Origin: Paraburkholderia phytofirmans OLGA172
GTDB taxonomy: Bacteria; Pseudomonadota; Gammaproteobacteria; Burkholderiales; Burkholderiaceae
NCBI RefSeq assembly: GCF_001634365.1
Contig: NZ_CP014578.1
Location: 3,844,001-3,908,000 of the forward strand
DNA length: 64,000 nucleotides
Direction of reading: 5' to 3'
Shown: positions 27,755 through 38,374 of the stretch, piece after piece
Layout: each line of letters begins with the position of its first letter
Numbering within the stretch: the first letter of the stretch is position 1
Position numbers and translations under genes: made by a program
The notes under the pieces: generated by a model
Databases searched by the model: none
What the model saw: the letters and a program-made list of their open reading frames with translations, nothing else
What the model was told of the DNA's origin: nothing

Positions 27755-29254
27755 TTAGCCGAGATCGACCGGCACAAAGATCTGCGCGTTATCGCGCTGG
27801 ATCAGCAACGCAATGCTGTTGCCCGCGCCGGCGATCATCTGCTTCAACTGATCGACGCTCGCGACCGGCCGGCCGTTGACCGCCAGGATCACGTCGCCCG
27901 GCTGGATGCCGGCGCTTTCAGCCGCGCCGCCCGATTGCTGGACCAGCAGACCATGCGACACCGACGCGCTGCTCTTCTCTTCCGGCGTCAGCGGCCGCAC
28001 CGCCACACCGAGACGGCCTTGCAACTGGGTCGGCTGATCGGCCTTGTCCGAGGCGACCTTCGCATCCGACAACGAACCGATCGTTACCGTCAGGTCCTTG
28101 GTGGCCTTGTCGCGCCACACTTGCACGGTGGCCTTGCTGCCTGGCGCCAGACCGGCGACCTGCGACGGCAGATCCGACGAGTCGCCGACCGGCTCGCCAT
28201 TCACCGACAGAATCACGTCGCCCGGCTGCAAACCGCCCTTGGCGGCCGGGCCGCCCGGATCGACCGAGCTGACGAGCGCGCCCTGCGGCTTCTGCATGCC
28301 GAACGAATCGGCCAGCGTCTGGTTCATGCCCTGCACCGCGACGCCGAGACGCCCGCGGCTCACGTGGCCGGTCTTGACGATGTCGTCCTTGACCTTGATC
28401 GCTTCATTGATCGGGATCGCGAACGAAAGGCCCTGGAAGCCGCCCGTCTGCGAATAAATCATCGAGTTGATGCCGATCACTTCGCCTTGCAGATTGAACA
28501 GCGGGCCGCCGGAATTACCCGGGTTCACCGGCACGTCGGTCTGAATGAATGGCGTGTAGTTTTCGTTCGGCAGCGAACGCGACTTCGCGCTGATGATGCC
28601 CGAGGTCACCGTGTTGTCGAAACCGTAAGGCGAGCCGATCGCGACCACCCACTGGCCGACCTTGCTCTGACGCGGATCGCCGATCTTCACGGTCGGCAGA
28701 CTGCTCGCGTCGATCTTCAGCACGGCGACGTCGGACTGCTTGTCGGCGCCGATCACTTTCGCCTTGAATTCACGCTTGTCGGTCAGCTTCACGGTGACGA
28801 CGTTCGCGCCGTCCACCACGTGGGCATTGGTCAGGATGTAGCCGTCGCTGCTGACGATGAATCCCGAACCGAGGCTCGCGCTCGGTTGATCGGGCGCATC
28901 GCCGCCGTCGCCGCCTTGCATGCCCGGCATGCCGCCGAAGAAGTGCTTGTAGAACTGATAGAAGGGATCACTCGGATCGATCGGCAACTGGTTGCCGCCG
29001 TTGCCGCGCAACGCCGTCTCCTTAACCACGTGCTTTGCGCTGATGTTGACGACGGCCGGGCCATAGGTTTCGACCAGACCGGAGAAATCGGGGATGCCGG
29101 TTTTCGCCGCGGCTTCAGCAGGCATCATCGCAGCCTGCGCCGGCGCGATCACCTGCGGCGCGGGGACGTCGCGATGCCCCGCCACATAGCCGGCGGAAAG
29201 CGCCACGGCGACAGCCACTGCAACAGCGCTGCGGGACAAGGTTTTCGCGTTCAT
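27755..29254 (-). CDS. mucD: DegP/DegQ/MucD-family periplasmic serine protease
   Basis: A 499-residue HtrA protease-chaperone for misfolded envelope proteins. The start at 29254 (AGGAGT upstream) gives a signal-anchor-like N-terminus SAVAVAVAVALSAGYVAG. The trypsin-like domain has the catalytic triad: His in ILTNAHVV, Asp in SDVAVLKID, Ser in NPGNSGGPLF. Two PDZ domains follow (GRLGVAVQGM and GVAVRPLTPEEK onward). It lies downstream of a response regulator and kinase on the same strand but is separated from them by 292 bases with an 11-bp repeat array, so it may have its own promoter. Confidence 0.93.
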   Translation of the reverse strand: MNAKTLSRSAVAVAVAVALSAGYVAGHRDVPAPQVIAPAQAAMMPAEAAAKTGIPDFSGLVETYGPAVVNISAKHVVKETALRGNGGNQLPIDPSDPFYQFYKHFFGGMPGMQGGDGGDAPDQPSASLGSGFIVSSDGYILTNAHVVDGANVVTVKLTDKREFKAKVIGADKQSDVAVLKIDASSLPTVKIGDPRQSKVGQWVVAIGSPYGFDNTVTSGIISAKSRSLPNENYTPFIQTDVPVNPGNSGGPLFNLQGEVIGINSMIYSQTGGFQGLSFAIPINEAIKVKDDIVKTGHVSRGRLGVAVQGMNQTLADSFGMQKPQGALVSSVDPGGPAAKGGLQPGDVILSVNGEPVGDSSDLPSQVAGLAPGSKATVQVWRDKATKDLTVTIGSLSDAKVASDKADQPTQLQGRLGVAVRPLTPEEKSSASVSHGLLVQQSGGAAESAGIQPGDVILAVNGRPVASVDQLKQMIAGAGNSIALLIQRDNAQIFVPVDLG

Positions 29255-29355
29255 CGTGTACTCCTGACTGGGAGAAAGAGGCTTTGGAATGAGATGAAGC
29301 GTACGTCGCATCGCTTAAAAGAGTCTTAAGCAGCGCCAGATCGCTTCTAACCAGT

Positions 29356-29482
29356 GTTTGAGGCTTGTTTGAGGCTTGTTTGAGGCTTGTTTGAGGCTTG
29401 TTTGAGGCTTGTTTAAGGCTTGTTTAAGCCACGCCTGAGCCACGCCTGAGCCACGCCTGAGCCACGCCTGGGCCACGTTCGA
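29356..29482. repeat. Two adjoining 11-bp-period minisatellites upstream of mucD
   Basis: Six GTTTGAGGCTT-type units (five exact, one with AA for GA) at 29356-29421 run into about five GCCACGCCTGA-type units at 29428-29482. Two unrelated unit sequences share the same 11-base period. The array fills most of the gap between the histidine kinase stop and the mucD start. Confidence 0.93.
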
Positions 29483-29546
29483 GCCGCTTTACGAACAGAA
29501 AGCCTCATCTTTCAAAGCACGCTCAGCAGCGCATTCAGAAGCGCAT

Positions 29547-30848
29547 TCAAAAGCGCACTTCGACCTGCAAACCACCCGCCGGAGATTCGTCGAGCCTCAC
29601 CGCCGCATGGTGCTGCGTTGCAATGCGGCGCACGATCGCGAGGCCGAGACCGCTGCCCGCCACGTCGGTGCGCGCGCGGTTCGCACCGGCGCCGGCCCGG
29701 TAGAAGCGATCGAACACGCGGTCGCGTTCAGCGGGCTCGATGCCCGGCCCGCTGTCGGCAATCCGCACCACCGGATGCCCTTCGTCGACATACAGACTGA
29801 CGTCGACCCGGCCGCCTCGCGGCGTGTATTTGGTTGCGTTATCAACGAGGTTATTGAACATGACCCGCAGCGCGTCGGCGTCGCCGGTCACCGCAGCAGG
29901 TTCGCTCGCCTCGATACCGAGATCGACGCCGCGATTCTGCGCAAGCGGCGCGTACGCTACGACACAGTCTTGCAGCAACGCGCGCAGATCGATCGCGTTG
30001 GTGGCGGCGAGGCCGTCCGGTTCCGATCGTGCGAGCGCCAGCAATTGTTCGGCGAGACGCGTGGCGCGCGTGACGCCCGCCTGCAGGTCGGCCAGCGCGT
30101 CGCTACGGGCGGCGTCGTCTTTCGCGCGGGCCACCAGTTGCGATTGGATCTGCACGGCGGCGAGCGGCGTGCGCAATTCGTGCGCGGCATCGGCGACGAA
30201 TGCCTTCTGGATATCGAGCGCGGTGGCGAGCCGTTCGAGCAGGCCGTTCAATGCGCGCACCAGCGGCTGCACTTCGAGCGGCAGACGTTGGTCGGGCAAG
30301 GGATCGAGGGCCTCGGGGTGACGCGTGTCGAGCGCGCTGGTCACGCGCCGCAACGGCCGCAGTCCGCGCCCGACGATCACCCACACCGCCAGCCCCAGAA
30401 ACGGCAGCAGAACGATCAACGGCCACAGGGTTCGCAACGCGACGTTCGCCGCGAGCCGGTTGCGCACCGAAACCGGTTGCGCCAACTGCACGACGTTATC
30501 GCCGACGATCGCGCCGTACACACGCCAGTCGCCGCGCTCCGTATGCTCGGTCGAAAAGCCGAGTTCGGCGCGCGGCGCGAGTGGCGCACGCGGTCGCGAG
30601 TAGTACATCAGCACGCCGTTGCGGTTCCAGATTTGCAGCACGATGCCTTCGTCGCCGGTGTCGCGCGAACCGAGCACCTGCGAGAACGGTTCCGACGGCA
30701 GTGCCGCGGCGATCTGCTCCAACTGGTAATCGAACAGTTCATTGGCTTCGGCAAGCGCTTGCCGGTAGATCAGCCAACCCGCAATGCCGACGCCGAGCAA
30801 CACCAGCGCCAGCAGCCAGACCAACAATTGACGGCGAATCGAACGCAT
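29547..30848 (-). CDS. Two-component sensor histidine kinase
   Basis: A 433-residue inner-membrane kinase. TM1 (LLVWLLALVLLGVGIAGWLI, about residues 8-27) and TM2 (LWPLIVLLPFLGLAVWVIVG) flank a periplasmic sensor of about 115 residues. A HAMP-like linker, the phospho-acceptor H box FVADAAHELRTPLAAVQIQS, an N box NNLVDNATKYTP and G boxes (DSGPGIEP, GSGLGLAIV) follow. It belongs to the QseC/TctE/PmrB group. The response regulator gene ends 4 bases upstream, so the pair forms one operon. The stimulus is unknown; the mucD gene downstream hints at envelope stress. Confidence 0.92.
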   Translation of the reverse strand: MRSIRRQLLVWLLALVLLGVGIAGWLIYRQALAEANELFDYQLEQIAAALPSEPFSQVLGSRDTGDEGIVLQIWNRNGVLMYYSRPRAPLAPRAELGFSTEHTERGDWRVYGAIVGDNVVQLAQPVSVRNRLAANVALRTLWPLIVLLPFLGLAVWVIVGRGLRPLRRVTSALDTRHPEALDPLPDQRLPLEVQPLVRALNGLLERLATALDIQKAFVADAAHELRTPLAAVQIQSQLVARAKDDAARSDALADLQAGVTRATRLAEQLLALARSEPDGLAATNAIDLRALLQDCVVAYAPLAQNRGVDLGIEASEPAAVTGDADALRVMFNNLVDNATKYTPRGGRVDVSLYVDEGHPVVRIADSGPGIEPAERDRVFDRFYRAGAGANRARTDVAGSGLGLAIVRRIATQHHAAVRLDESPAGGLQVEVRF

Positions 30849-30852
30849 CGGC

Positions 30853-31515
30853 TCAGGCGTCCTTGGCGATCATGTAGCCGAGACCGCGCACGTTGCGGAT
30901 CAGGTCCGCGCCGAGCTTCTTGCGCAGGGCGTGAATGTAGACCTCGACGGTATTGCTGCCGATTTCCTCGCCCCAGCCGTACATTTTTTCTTCGAGCTGG
31001 CTCTTCGAGAGCACCGCACCGGGCCGTGCGATCAACGCTTCGAGCAGCGCGAATTCACGCGCCGACAACGCGACCGGTGCGCCGTCGAGCGTGACCTGAT
31101 GCGACGCGGGATCGAGCGTCAGGTTACCGTGGCGAATCGTCGAATCGCTGCGGCCCGATTGGCGGCGGATCAGCGCGCGCATGCGGGCGCCGAGTTCGTC
31201 GAGATCGAAAGGTTTGACGAGGTAATCGTCGGCGCCGGCGTCGAGGCCTTTGACGCGATCGGCGACCGCATCGCGCGCGGTCACGATCAGCACGGGAATC
31301 GCGTTGCCTTTCGCGCGCAGCGTACGCAGCACGTCGAGCCCGTCGCGTTTGGGCAGGCCCAAATCGAGCAGCACCAGATCGTAAGGTTGGGCGGTCGCCG
31401 CGCTGAGCGCCGCGTCGCCGTCTTCCACCCAGTCGACCGCAAAGCCTTCGCCGCGTAGCGCCTTGCGCACGCCTTCGGCGATCATCCGGTCGTCTTCGAC
31501 TAGCAATATGCGCAT
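30853..31515 (-). CDS. OmpR/PhoB-family response regulator
   Basis: A 220-residue regulator. The receiver domain has the acidic pair EDD (residues 7-9), phospho-acceptor Asp in LVLLDLGLPKRDG (about residue 51), the switch Thr in VLIVTARD and Lys in DYLVKPFDLDEL. The C-terminal winged helix (LSAREFALLEALIARPG onward, with SNTVEVYIHALRKKLG) is typical of QseB/PmrA/TctD regulators. It is the first gene of the pair and the cognate kinase starts 4 bases downstream. Confidence 0.93.
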   Translation of the reverse strand: MRILLVEDDRMIAEGVRKALRGEGFAVDWVEDGDAALSAATAQPYDLVLLDLGLPKRDGLDVLRTLRAKGNAIPVLIVTARDAVADRVKGLDAGADDYLVKPFDLDELGARMRALIRRQSGRSDSTIRHGNLTLDPASHQVTLDGAPVALSAREFALLEALIARPGAVLSKSQLEEKMYGWGEEIGSNTVEVYIHALRKKLGADLIRNVRGLGYMIAKDA

Positions 31516-31731
31516 GGTTGGTACGGTCCCGAAACATTCGATGATGCCGCATTCTAGCGCCCGGCCCCGGCATGCGCGCCGTGCGACGCTTTTTCACCGC
31601 AGCCTGGCGGCATGTCTCTACAATGAGCGCTTTGCGCCGCGCCGCGGTTTTCCGCGCGTCACGCGACGCTTCGACACACTCTGGATTGCCGCGCGCCACC
31701 GCGCCCCGAAATCTCGCTTCTTCGCCTTTTC

Positions 31732-33393
31732 ATGACGCTCGCTTGTTTGCCTGCTTTTTTGCCCTCTCTCGCACGCCGTGTGGCGCTGCGACCACGCTCC
31801 TCTGCTTCCGTCGACTCCCTGCCTCGCCGGTTCGCGCCGCGCACCGCGGCGTTGCTGCTTGCCTGCGCCGCGCTCGGCTGCGGAGCCGCGCTGCCGCTTG
31901 CCGCGCAGGCGCGCGTCAAGGCCACGCATCCGAACGTCAACGTCACCACGGTGCTGCCGCAGCCGGTCATGATCGGCCTGCAGCGCGCACACGTGCCCTT
32001 GTCGTCGATCAGCGTGGTGGTCGAAAAAGTCGGCGACCGCACGCCGATCGTCGCGCTGAACGCCGGCACGCCGATGATGCCCGCCTCGACGATGAAGCTC
32101 GTCACCACCTACTCCGGCCTGTCGATCCTCGGCCCGGACTATCGCTGGCGCACGAGCGCGTACGCGGACGGCACGCTTGACGCCAATGGCGTGCTGCATG
32201 GCAATCTGTACATTCAGGGCACAGGCGATCCGAAACTCGTTCCCGAGGAACTGATCGACCTCGTGCAGAAGATCCACAAGGCGGGGATCAACGGCGTCGA
32301 CGGCGCGCTGGTGCTCGACAAGCGCTACTTCGATGCCTCCACGCGCGACCTGCCACCGTTCGACGACGACGCCACCGCACCATACAACGTCGGCCCCGAT
32401 CCGCTGCTGTACGCCTTCAAATCGCTGTCGTTCACACTGACGCCTGCCCCGGACGGCAGCGTCGCCATCGACGTGCTGCCGGCGCTCTCGCAGTTGCATA
32501 TCGACAATCAGATGCACGCCGTCAATGGCCCGTGCCGCGGCGACGCCGCCTCCGTCTCGCCCACCGTGACGCCGCAGCCCAACGGCACTGTGGTGGCGTC
32601 GTTCGACGGCGACTACTCGGTGCGCTGCGGCCCGCGCACGATCAACGTCGCGGTACTCGACCACTCCGCGTTCTTCGCAGGCGGCTTCCTCGCCCTGTGG
32701 CAGCAAACCGGCGGCACCTTCAGCGGCGCACCCCGCGAAGGCCCGGTGCCGGCCGGCGCGCGCCTCGTCGCCACGCACCAGGGGCCGATGCTCGCCGACA
32801 TCGTTCGCGACATCAACAAGTTCAGCAACAACACCATGGCGCGCAATCTGTTCCTGACGATCGGCGCGAAGGAAGAAAACCCGCCCGCCACGCCCGCGAA
32901 ATCGGCGCGCGCCATCGAGGCGTTTCTGCGCCGCGACAGCGTCGACATGCAATACCTGACGCTCGACAACGGCTCGGGTCTGTCGCGCGACGAGCACGTT
33001 ACCGCGCTCTCGCTCGCCGATCTGCTGCAGCGGGCCAATGCGAGTCCGGTCGCCCAGGTATTCGTGGAGTCGCTGCCGATTGCGGGCGTCGACGGCACGA
33101 TGCGCAACCGCTTGACCAACCAGGGCGCGGGCGGCAACGCGCACATCAAGACCGGTACGCTGCGCGATGTGCGTGCGATCGCGGGCTATGTGGCCTCGGC
33201 GGATGGCAACAGCTACGTGGTGGTGAGCCTGATCAACGACCCGCATTCGGAGGCCGCGCGCGCCGCGCACGACGCCTTGCTCGAATGGGTGTATCAGGGA
33301 CCGTCCCAGGGATTCACGAAGGTCTCCGAGCGCGTCGCCGAACCGCGCAGCCGCAAGCCCAGGAAAAACCCGCACAAGCGCGGCGCCCATTGA
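31732..33393 (+). CDS. dacB: D-alanyl-D-alanine carboxypeptidase/endopeptidase (PBP4)
   Basis: A 553-residue class C penicillin-binding protein that trims and cleaves peptidoglycan cross-links in the periplasm. The three active-site motifs are present: SxxK as PASTMKL (Ser near residue 118), SxN as FSNNTMARN, and KTG as IKTGTLRDV. The signal segment TAALLLACAALGCGAALPLA is preceded by about 40 Arg/Ser-rich residues, so the true start may lie downstream of 31732. It diverges from the two-component operon. The Pro/Arg/Lys-rich end suggests an extended basic tail. Confidence 0.9.
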   Translation: MTLACLPAFLPSLARRVALRPRSSASVDSLPRRFAPRTAALLLACAALGCGAALPLAAQARVKATHPNVNVTTVLPQPVMIGLQRAHVPLSSISVVVEKVGDRTPIVALNAGTPMMPASTMKLVTTYSGLSILGPDYRWRTSAYADGTLDANGVLHGNLYIQGTGDPKLVPEELIDLVQKIHKAGINGVDGALVLDKRYFDASTRDLPPFDDDATAPYNVGPDPLLYAFKSLSFTLTPAPDGSVAIDVLPALSQLHIDNQMHAVNGPCRGDAASVSPTVTPQPNGTVVASFDGDYSVRCGPRTINVAVLDHSAFFAGGFLALWQQTGGTFSGAPREGPVPAGARLVATHQGPMLADIVRDINKFSNNTMARNLFLTIGAKEENPPATPAKSARAIEAFLRRDSVDMQYLTLDNGSGLSRDEHVTALSLADLLQRANASPVAQVFVESLPIAGVDGTMRNRLTNQGAGGNAHIKTGTLRDVRAIAGYVASADGNSYVVVSLINDPHSEAARAAHDALLEWVYQGPSQGFTKVSERVAEPRSRKPRKNPHKRGAH

Positions 33394-33588
33394 AGATTCC
33401 TTCTATAGAACCCGCGCGCCGCAACGCGCCCAAGCGTGTACGCTGTCGGGCAGTGTTTGAGGAGCGCGTAAAACGTAACACGTAGCGCACGAGCCGCGCA
33501 CCCGTTACGGTCACGTGGCCCGATCAAACGAAAACGACAACGTCCGCTGCGGCAAGCGCAGCGGTCAGGGACCACGGAGGAAGACACC

Positions 33589-34539
33589 ATGCAATTCGAT
33601 GCCGAATTGCTGCTGCTCGCCATGGCGCCAGTCTTTCTCGCATGCATTGGCTGGGAGGCGTGGCACCTGCGGCGCACGCGCCCCGGCGCGCAACTCTATA
33701 GCTGGCGCGACACGTTCTGCAACGCCGCGCTCGCACTGATGCAGCAAGCCGCCGACAAGCTTGCGTGGCTCGCGATCATCCCCGTCTATGCGTTTTTCTA
33801 CGATCACTATCGCGTCACCACGTGGCGGCCGGGCTGGGTGTCGTTCGTCGTGCTGTTCGTCGCTCAAGATCTGCTCTATTACTGGTTCCACCGCTGCAGC
33901 CATCGCGTGCGCTGGCTATGGGCCGCGCATGTCGTGCATCACTCGTCGGAGCGGATGAATTTTTCGACCGCATTCCGCCAGAGCCTGATGTATCCGATTG
34001 CCGGCATGTGGCTGTTCTGGATTCCGCTCGCTGTGCTCGGCTTTCCGCCGAAGCAGATCGTGGCCATCGTGCTGATCAACCTCGGCTTCCAGTTTTTCGT
34101 GCACACCCAGACGATCGGCAAACTCGGCTGGCTCGAATACGTGTTCAACACGCCGTCGATTCACCGCGTGCATCACGCGCGCAACGGCCGCTATATCGAC
34201 CGCAACTATGCCGGCGTGCTGGTGATCTGGGATCGCCTGTTCGGCAGCTATGTCGAGGAAGATCCGCACGAAGCGCCGGATTACGGCATCGTGGAGCCGC
34301 TCCATACGTATAACCCGCTGAAGGCGACGTTTCATGAATGGGCGTCGATGGCCGCCGATTTCGTGAGCGTGCGAGGCTGGCGCAACAAGTGGCGCGCGCT
34401 GTTCGCACCGCCCGCATGGGCCGCGAATTATCATGCGCGCCGCGCCGCCGGCGCGAGCGCCAATGCCGCGGCATCCGGCGAAGATACGGGCATTGAAGAA
34501 AACCATACGGCCGCGTTTCAAACACCGCGCAGGCCGTAG
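33589..34539 (+). CDS. Sterol desaturase / fatty acid hydroxylase family membrane protein
   Basis: A 316-residue integral membrane di-iron enzyme. The histidine boxes are visible: HRCSHRVRWLWAAHVVHH (about residues 104-121) and HRVHHARNGRYIDRNY (about 191-206), with several hydrophobic helices between. The family inserts oxygen into lipid substrates; the substrate here is unknown. The family-typical YAGVLVIWDRLFGSY follows the second box. The Ala-rich C-terminus is variable. GGAGG stands 12 bases before the start. The gene precedes a GDSL lipase on the same strand, but the 94-base gap does not prove an operon. Confidence 0.87.
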   Translation: MQFDAELLLLAMAPVFLACIGWEAWHLRRTRPGAQLYSWRDTFCNAALALMQQAADKLAWLAIIPVYAFFYDHYRVTTWRPGWVSFVVLFVAQDLLYYWFHRCSHRVRWLWAAHVVHHSSERMNFSTAFRQSLMYPIAGMWLFWIPLAVLGFPPKQIVAIVLINLGFQFFVHTQTIGKLGWLEYVFNTPSIHRVHHARNGRYIDRNYAGVLVIWDRLFGSYVEEDPHEAPDYGIVEPLHTYNPLKATFHEWASMAADFVSVRGWRNKWRALFAPPAWAANYHARRAAGASANAAASGEDTGIEENHTAAFQTPRRP

Positions 34540-34633
34540 AAGATTCTGTAAGCTGTCGCCACGCCGCCGACGCGGTGGGCGCTGCCTGCAATACATGGCA
34601 TCAGGGCCACCCATACGAGGAGATGTAGTCAAC

Positions 34634-35794
34634 ATGAATCAAACAGCATCGAAGAAACGCAGTTTCGTACGCGTCACGCAGATCGCCGCAGCAAGTGCCG
34701 CGTTTGCGCTGCTCGCGGCTTGCGGCGGCGGCAGCGATAACAACAGCTCGAGCAGCACGCCGGCGGGCGGCGTGAAATTGCAGGTCGTATCGTTCGGCGA
34801 CAGCTTGTCGGATGTCGGTACGTACGCGCCGGTGATTCAGGCGAACTTCGGCGGTGGCCGCTTCACGACGAATCCGGGTGAGGTGTGGACCCAGAAGGTT
34901 GCCGAGTACTACGGCGGCACGTTGTCGGCGGCGGCGCTCGGCGGCTTTGGTCAACCGCTCGTGAACACGTCGGGTAACGGTTATGCGCAAGGTGGAGCGC
35001 GCGTGGTAGACCCGAATGGCGAAGGGCACGCACCGGCCGGCCAGCCTGACTATGCACAGGCCACCACGACGCCGATCGTGGCACAGGTACAGAACTATCT
35101 GACGGCGCACGGCAGCTTCAACTCGGACCAGTTGGTGCTGGTCAACGGCGGTGCCAACGACATTTTCGAGCAACTCCCGGCGCTGGCGACGGCGATCACG
35201 ACGGACATCGCCGGCGGCATGAACGAACAGGTGGCGGTGCAAACGGAAACGCTCAAGACGCTTGGGCCGGTGGCGGCCGCATTGGCTCAGCAGGTTGGCT
35301 TGATCTTGCAGAGCGGCGCGACACATGTGGTGGTGTCGAATGTGCCGGATATCGGCTCGACGCCGTTGGCGCTGCAGCAGGTCGCGACCCTGGGTGCACA
35401 GGCTCCGGCTTTGATTACGGGGATCACGCAGGTGTACAACGCTGCATTGACCGGCGCGTTGCAGCAGGGCGGCATCTACAGCAAAATCATTCCGATCGAT
35501 GCGTTCACGTGGCAGGACAAGCTGATGGCCAATGCAGCGGCCAGCGGCTTCACCGTGACGAACACGGGCACGGCGTGTAATTTGACCGCGATGGCAACGG
35601 CCGCGGCCAAATTCGGCGAGCCTGATCCGACGGCATTTGCGTCCTCGTTGTTCTGTTCCCCAGAGACTTATACGGTCGCTGGCGCAGACCAGACTTATAT
35701 GTTTGCTGACCTAGTACATCCGACCACGCACGTGCATGCACTTTTTGCACAGTATGTGGAGCAGCAGGTGGCTGCGAGCGGGCTCGGCAAGTAA
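34634..35794 (+). CDS. SGNH/GDSL-family lipase-esterase lipoprotein
   Basis: 386 residues from the ATG at 34634 (AGGAGA upstream). The signal peptide ends in a lipobox, FALLAAC, with the lipidated Cys near 30 and then a Gly/Ser/Asn-rich linker. Block I FGDSLSDVGTY holds the nucleophile Ser, block III VNGGANDIF supplies oxyanion-hole residues, and block V DLVHPTTH gives the catalytic Asp and His. It resembles the COG3240 phospholipase/esterase group but has no autotransporter barrel, so it should remain a periplasmic or surface lipoprotein. A terminator follows. Confidence 0.9.
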   Translation: MNQTASKKRSFVRVTQIAAASAAFALLAACGGGSDNNSSSSTPAGGVKLQVVSFGDSLSDVGTYAPVIQANFGGGRFTTNPGEVWTQKVAEYYGGTLSAAALGGFGQPLVNTSGNGYAQGGARVVDPNGEGHAPAGQPDYAQATTTPIVAQVQNYLTAHGSFNSDQLVLVNGGANDIFEQLPALATAITTDIAGGMNEQVAVQTETLKTLGPVAAALAQQVGLILQSGATHVVVSNVPDIGSTPLALQQVATLGAQAPALITGITQVYNAALTGALQQGGIYSKIIPIDAFTWQDKLMANAAASGFTVTNTGTACNLTAMATAAAKFGEPDPTAFASSLFCSPETYTVAGADQTYMFADLVHPTTHVHALFAQYVEQQVAASGLGK

Positions 35795-35837
35795 GTCTGG
35801 TTTGCCGGCTTGGCGGCGGTGGTTTTTGGATTTTGCG

Positions 35838-35868
35838 AACGCCCGGCTTGCTGGTCAAGCTGGGCGTT
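35838..35868 (+). terminator. Terminator after the GDSL lipase gene
   Basis: AACGCCCGGCTT and AAGCTGGGCGTT form 12-bp arms with one G-U pair and a 7-base loop, followed by TTTCT on the plus strand. It lies 44 bases after the lipase stop. Confidence 0.85.
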
Positions 35869-36010
35869 TTCTATTGTGGCCGAGGCGCCGTTGTTTGTGC
35901 GCCTGCGAGGGTGAGGCTTTCTTATGGGTCACCTGAGACGGTAGGACTTTACTGAATTTTTCCTGCGTGACGGCATAGTCTGCGCCGTGCCTGCAGGCAA
36001 AAAGCGAAGC

Positions 36011-37063
36011 CTAACTTAGCGCCTCGAAAGCCGCCGCGGCCCTGCCCAGCCGATCGTTCACAGCAATCCACTCAATCGTATCCGGGAGCTTCTCGATGAG
36101 AATCCGGCTTACGTCCGCGCGGTCGAGCGCCCTTAGCAGGCCATACAACTCACGCGCATAAACGTGCGGATCTTCAGGCGCGGCAATGAAATGCACGCCT
36201 TCAGCATGAGCCCATTCCCCTGCGCGGGAAGCCCGCGCCACCAAGGCAACGCGTTCATCGCCCTGGCGCGCCGCGAGCAAAGTCTGCAACGCATCAAAAG
36301 GCAGCAAAGCCAACGGCGTGCGCGGCGCGTAATGCGCCTTCAGCGTGCCCGAAGCCCGCGGTGCCGTCGCATCTGACCCGTCAGCGAGACGTGGCGCTTC
36401 ACCGAGCACATCGGCGATATCTTGTGGCGTGACCCGCCCCGGCCTCAATAGCGCCGGAAACCCGCGCGACAAATCCAGAATCGTCGATTCGATTCCGACA
36501 TCCGATGCGCCGCCGTCCAGCACATGAATCGCGCTGCCGAATTCGTCGCGCACATGCTGCGCTGTCGTCGGGCTCACATGACCAAAACGATTCGCCGACG
36601 GCGCGGCAACACCACCATGCCCACCGCGCAACGCGCTGAACGCTTCCAGCAAAGCCTGAGCAACCGGATGCGACGGGCAGCGCAAACCCACCGAATCCTG
36701 CCCACCGCTCACCGCCGCATTAATTCGCGCCGCGCGCTTCAGGATCAACGTGAGCGGCCCCGGCCAGAACGCATCGATCAAGCGCTGCGCCTCCGCGGGC
36801 AAATGCTCGACCCAATAGTTCGGATCGCCCTGCGGCGCCAGATGCACGATCACCGGATGATTCGCCGGCCTGCCCTTCGCTGCGTAAATACGCGCAACCG
36901 CGTCCGGATTTTCAGCGTCGCCGCCGAGTCCGTAGACCGTCTCCGTCGGGAACGCGACGAGGCCGCCCGCGTCGAGCAGCGCGGCGGCGTGCCCGATCTG
37001 CTCGGCGCTCACAGGCAAGGCGCTCGCGGCGCCCCCTTCGGCAGGTTTGCTTTGATCCGGCAT
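36011..37063 (-). CDS. tsaC: L-threonylcarbamoyladenylate synthase (Sua5 type)
   Basis: A 350-residue long-form Sua5. It makes threonylcarbamoyl-AMP from threonine, bicarbonate and ATP for the t6A37 tRNA modification. The YrdC domain has VAFPTETVYGLGGDA (about residues 36-50), KGRPANHPVIVHL and RCPSHPVAQALL. The C-terminal Sua5 domain begins after the conserved SPGTLKAHY-like linker, here RASGTLKAHYAPRTPL. The start at 37063 lies 11 bases beyond the purK stop, so the two are probably co-translated. Confidence 0.93.
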   Translation of the reverse strand: MPDQSKPAEGGAASALPVSAEQIGHAAALLDAGGLVAFPTETVYGLGGDAENPDAVARIYAAKGRPANHPVIVHLAPQGDPNYWVEHLPAEAQRLIDAFWPGPLTLILKRAARINAAVSGGQDSVGLRCPSHPVAQALLEAFSALRGGHGGVAAPSANRFGHVSPTTAQHVRDEFGSAIHVLDGGASDVGIESTILDLSRGFPALLRPGRVTPQDIADVLGEAPRLADGSDATAPRASGTLKAHYAPRTPLALLPFDALQTLLAARQGDERVALVARASRAGEWAHAEGVHFIAAPEDPHVYARELYGLLRALDRADVSRILIEKLPDTIEWIAVNDRLGRAAAAFEALS

Positions 37064-37073
37064 GGCGTTCGCG

Positions 37074-38282
<1,209 letters not shown>

Positions 38283-38374
38283 TCACGGCCGGATGCGCAT
38301 GCAAAACGTGCATTAGCGGCATCCGGCCGGGGGTCGGACATGAGGGGACGTCTAAAAACAATCAGCCTTGGCGC

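Noticed and set aside
29356-29482. Possible CRISPR array
   Set aside because: Units are contiguous 11-mers with no unique spacers, and no cas genes are nearby; it is a minisatellite.
31618-33390. Long minus-strand frame opposite dacB
   Set aside because: The plus-strand gene has all three penicillin-binding motifs; the antisense product is compositionally a shadow.
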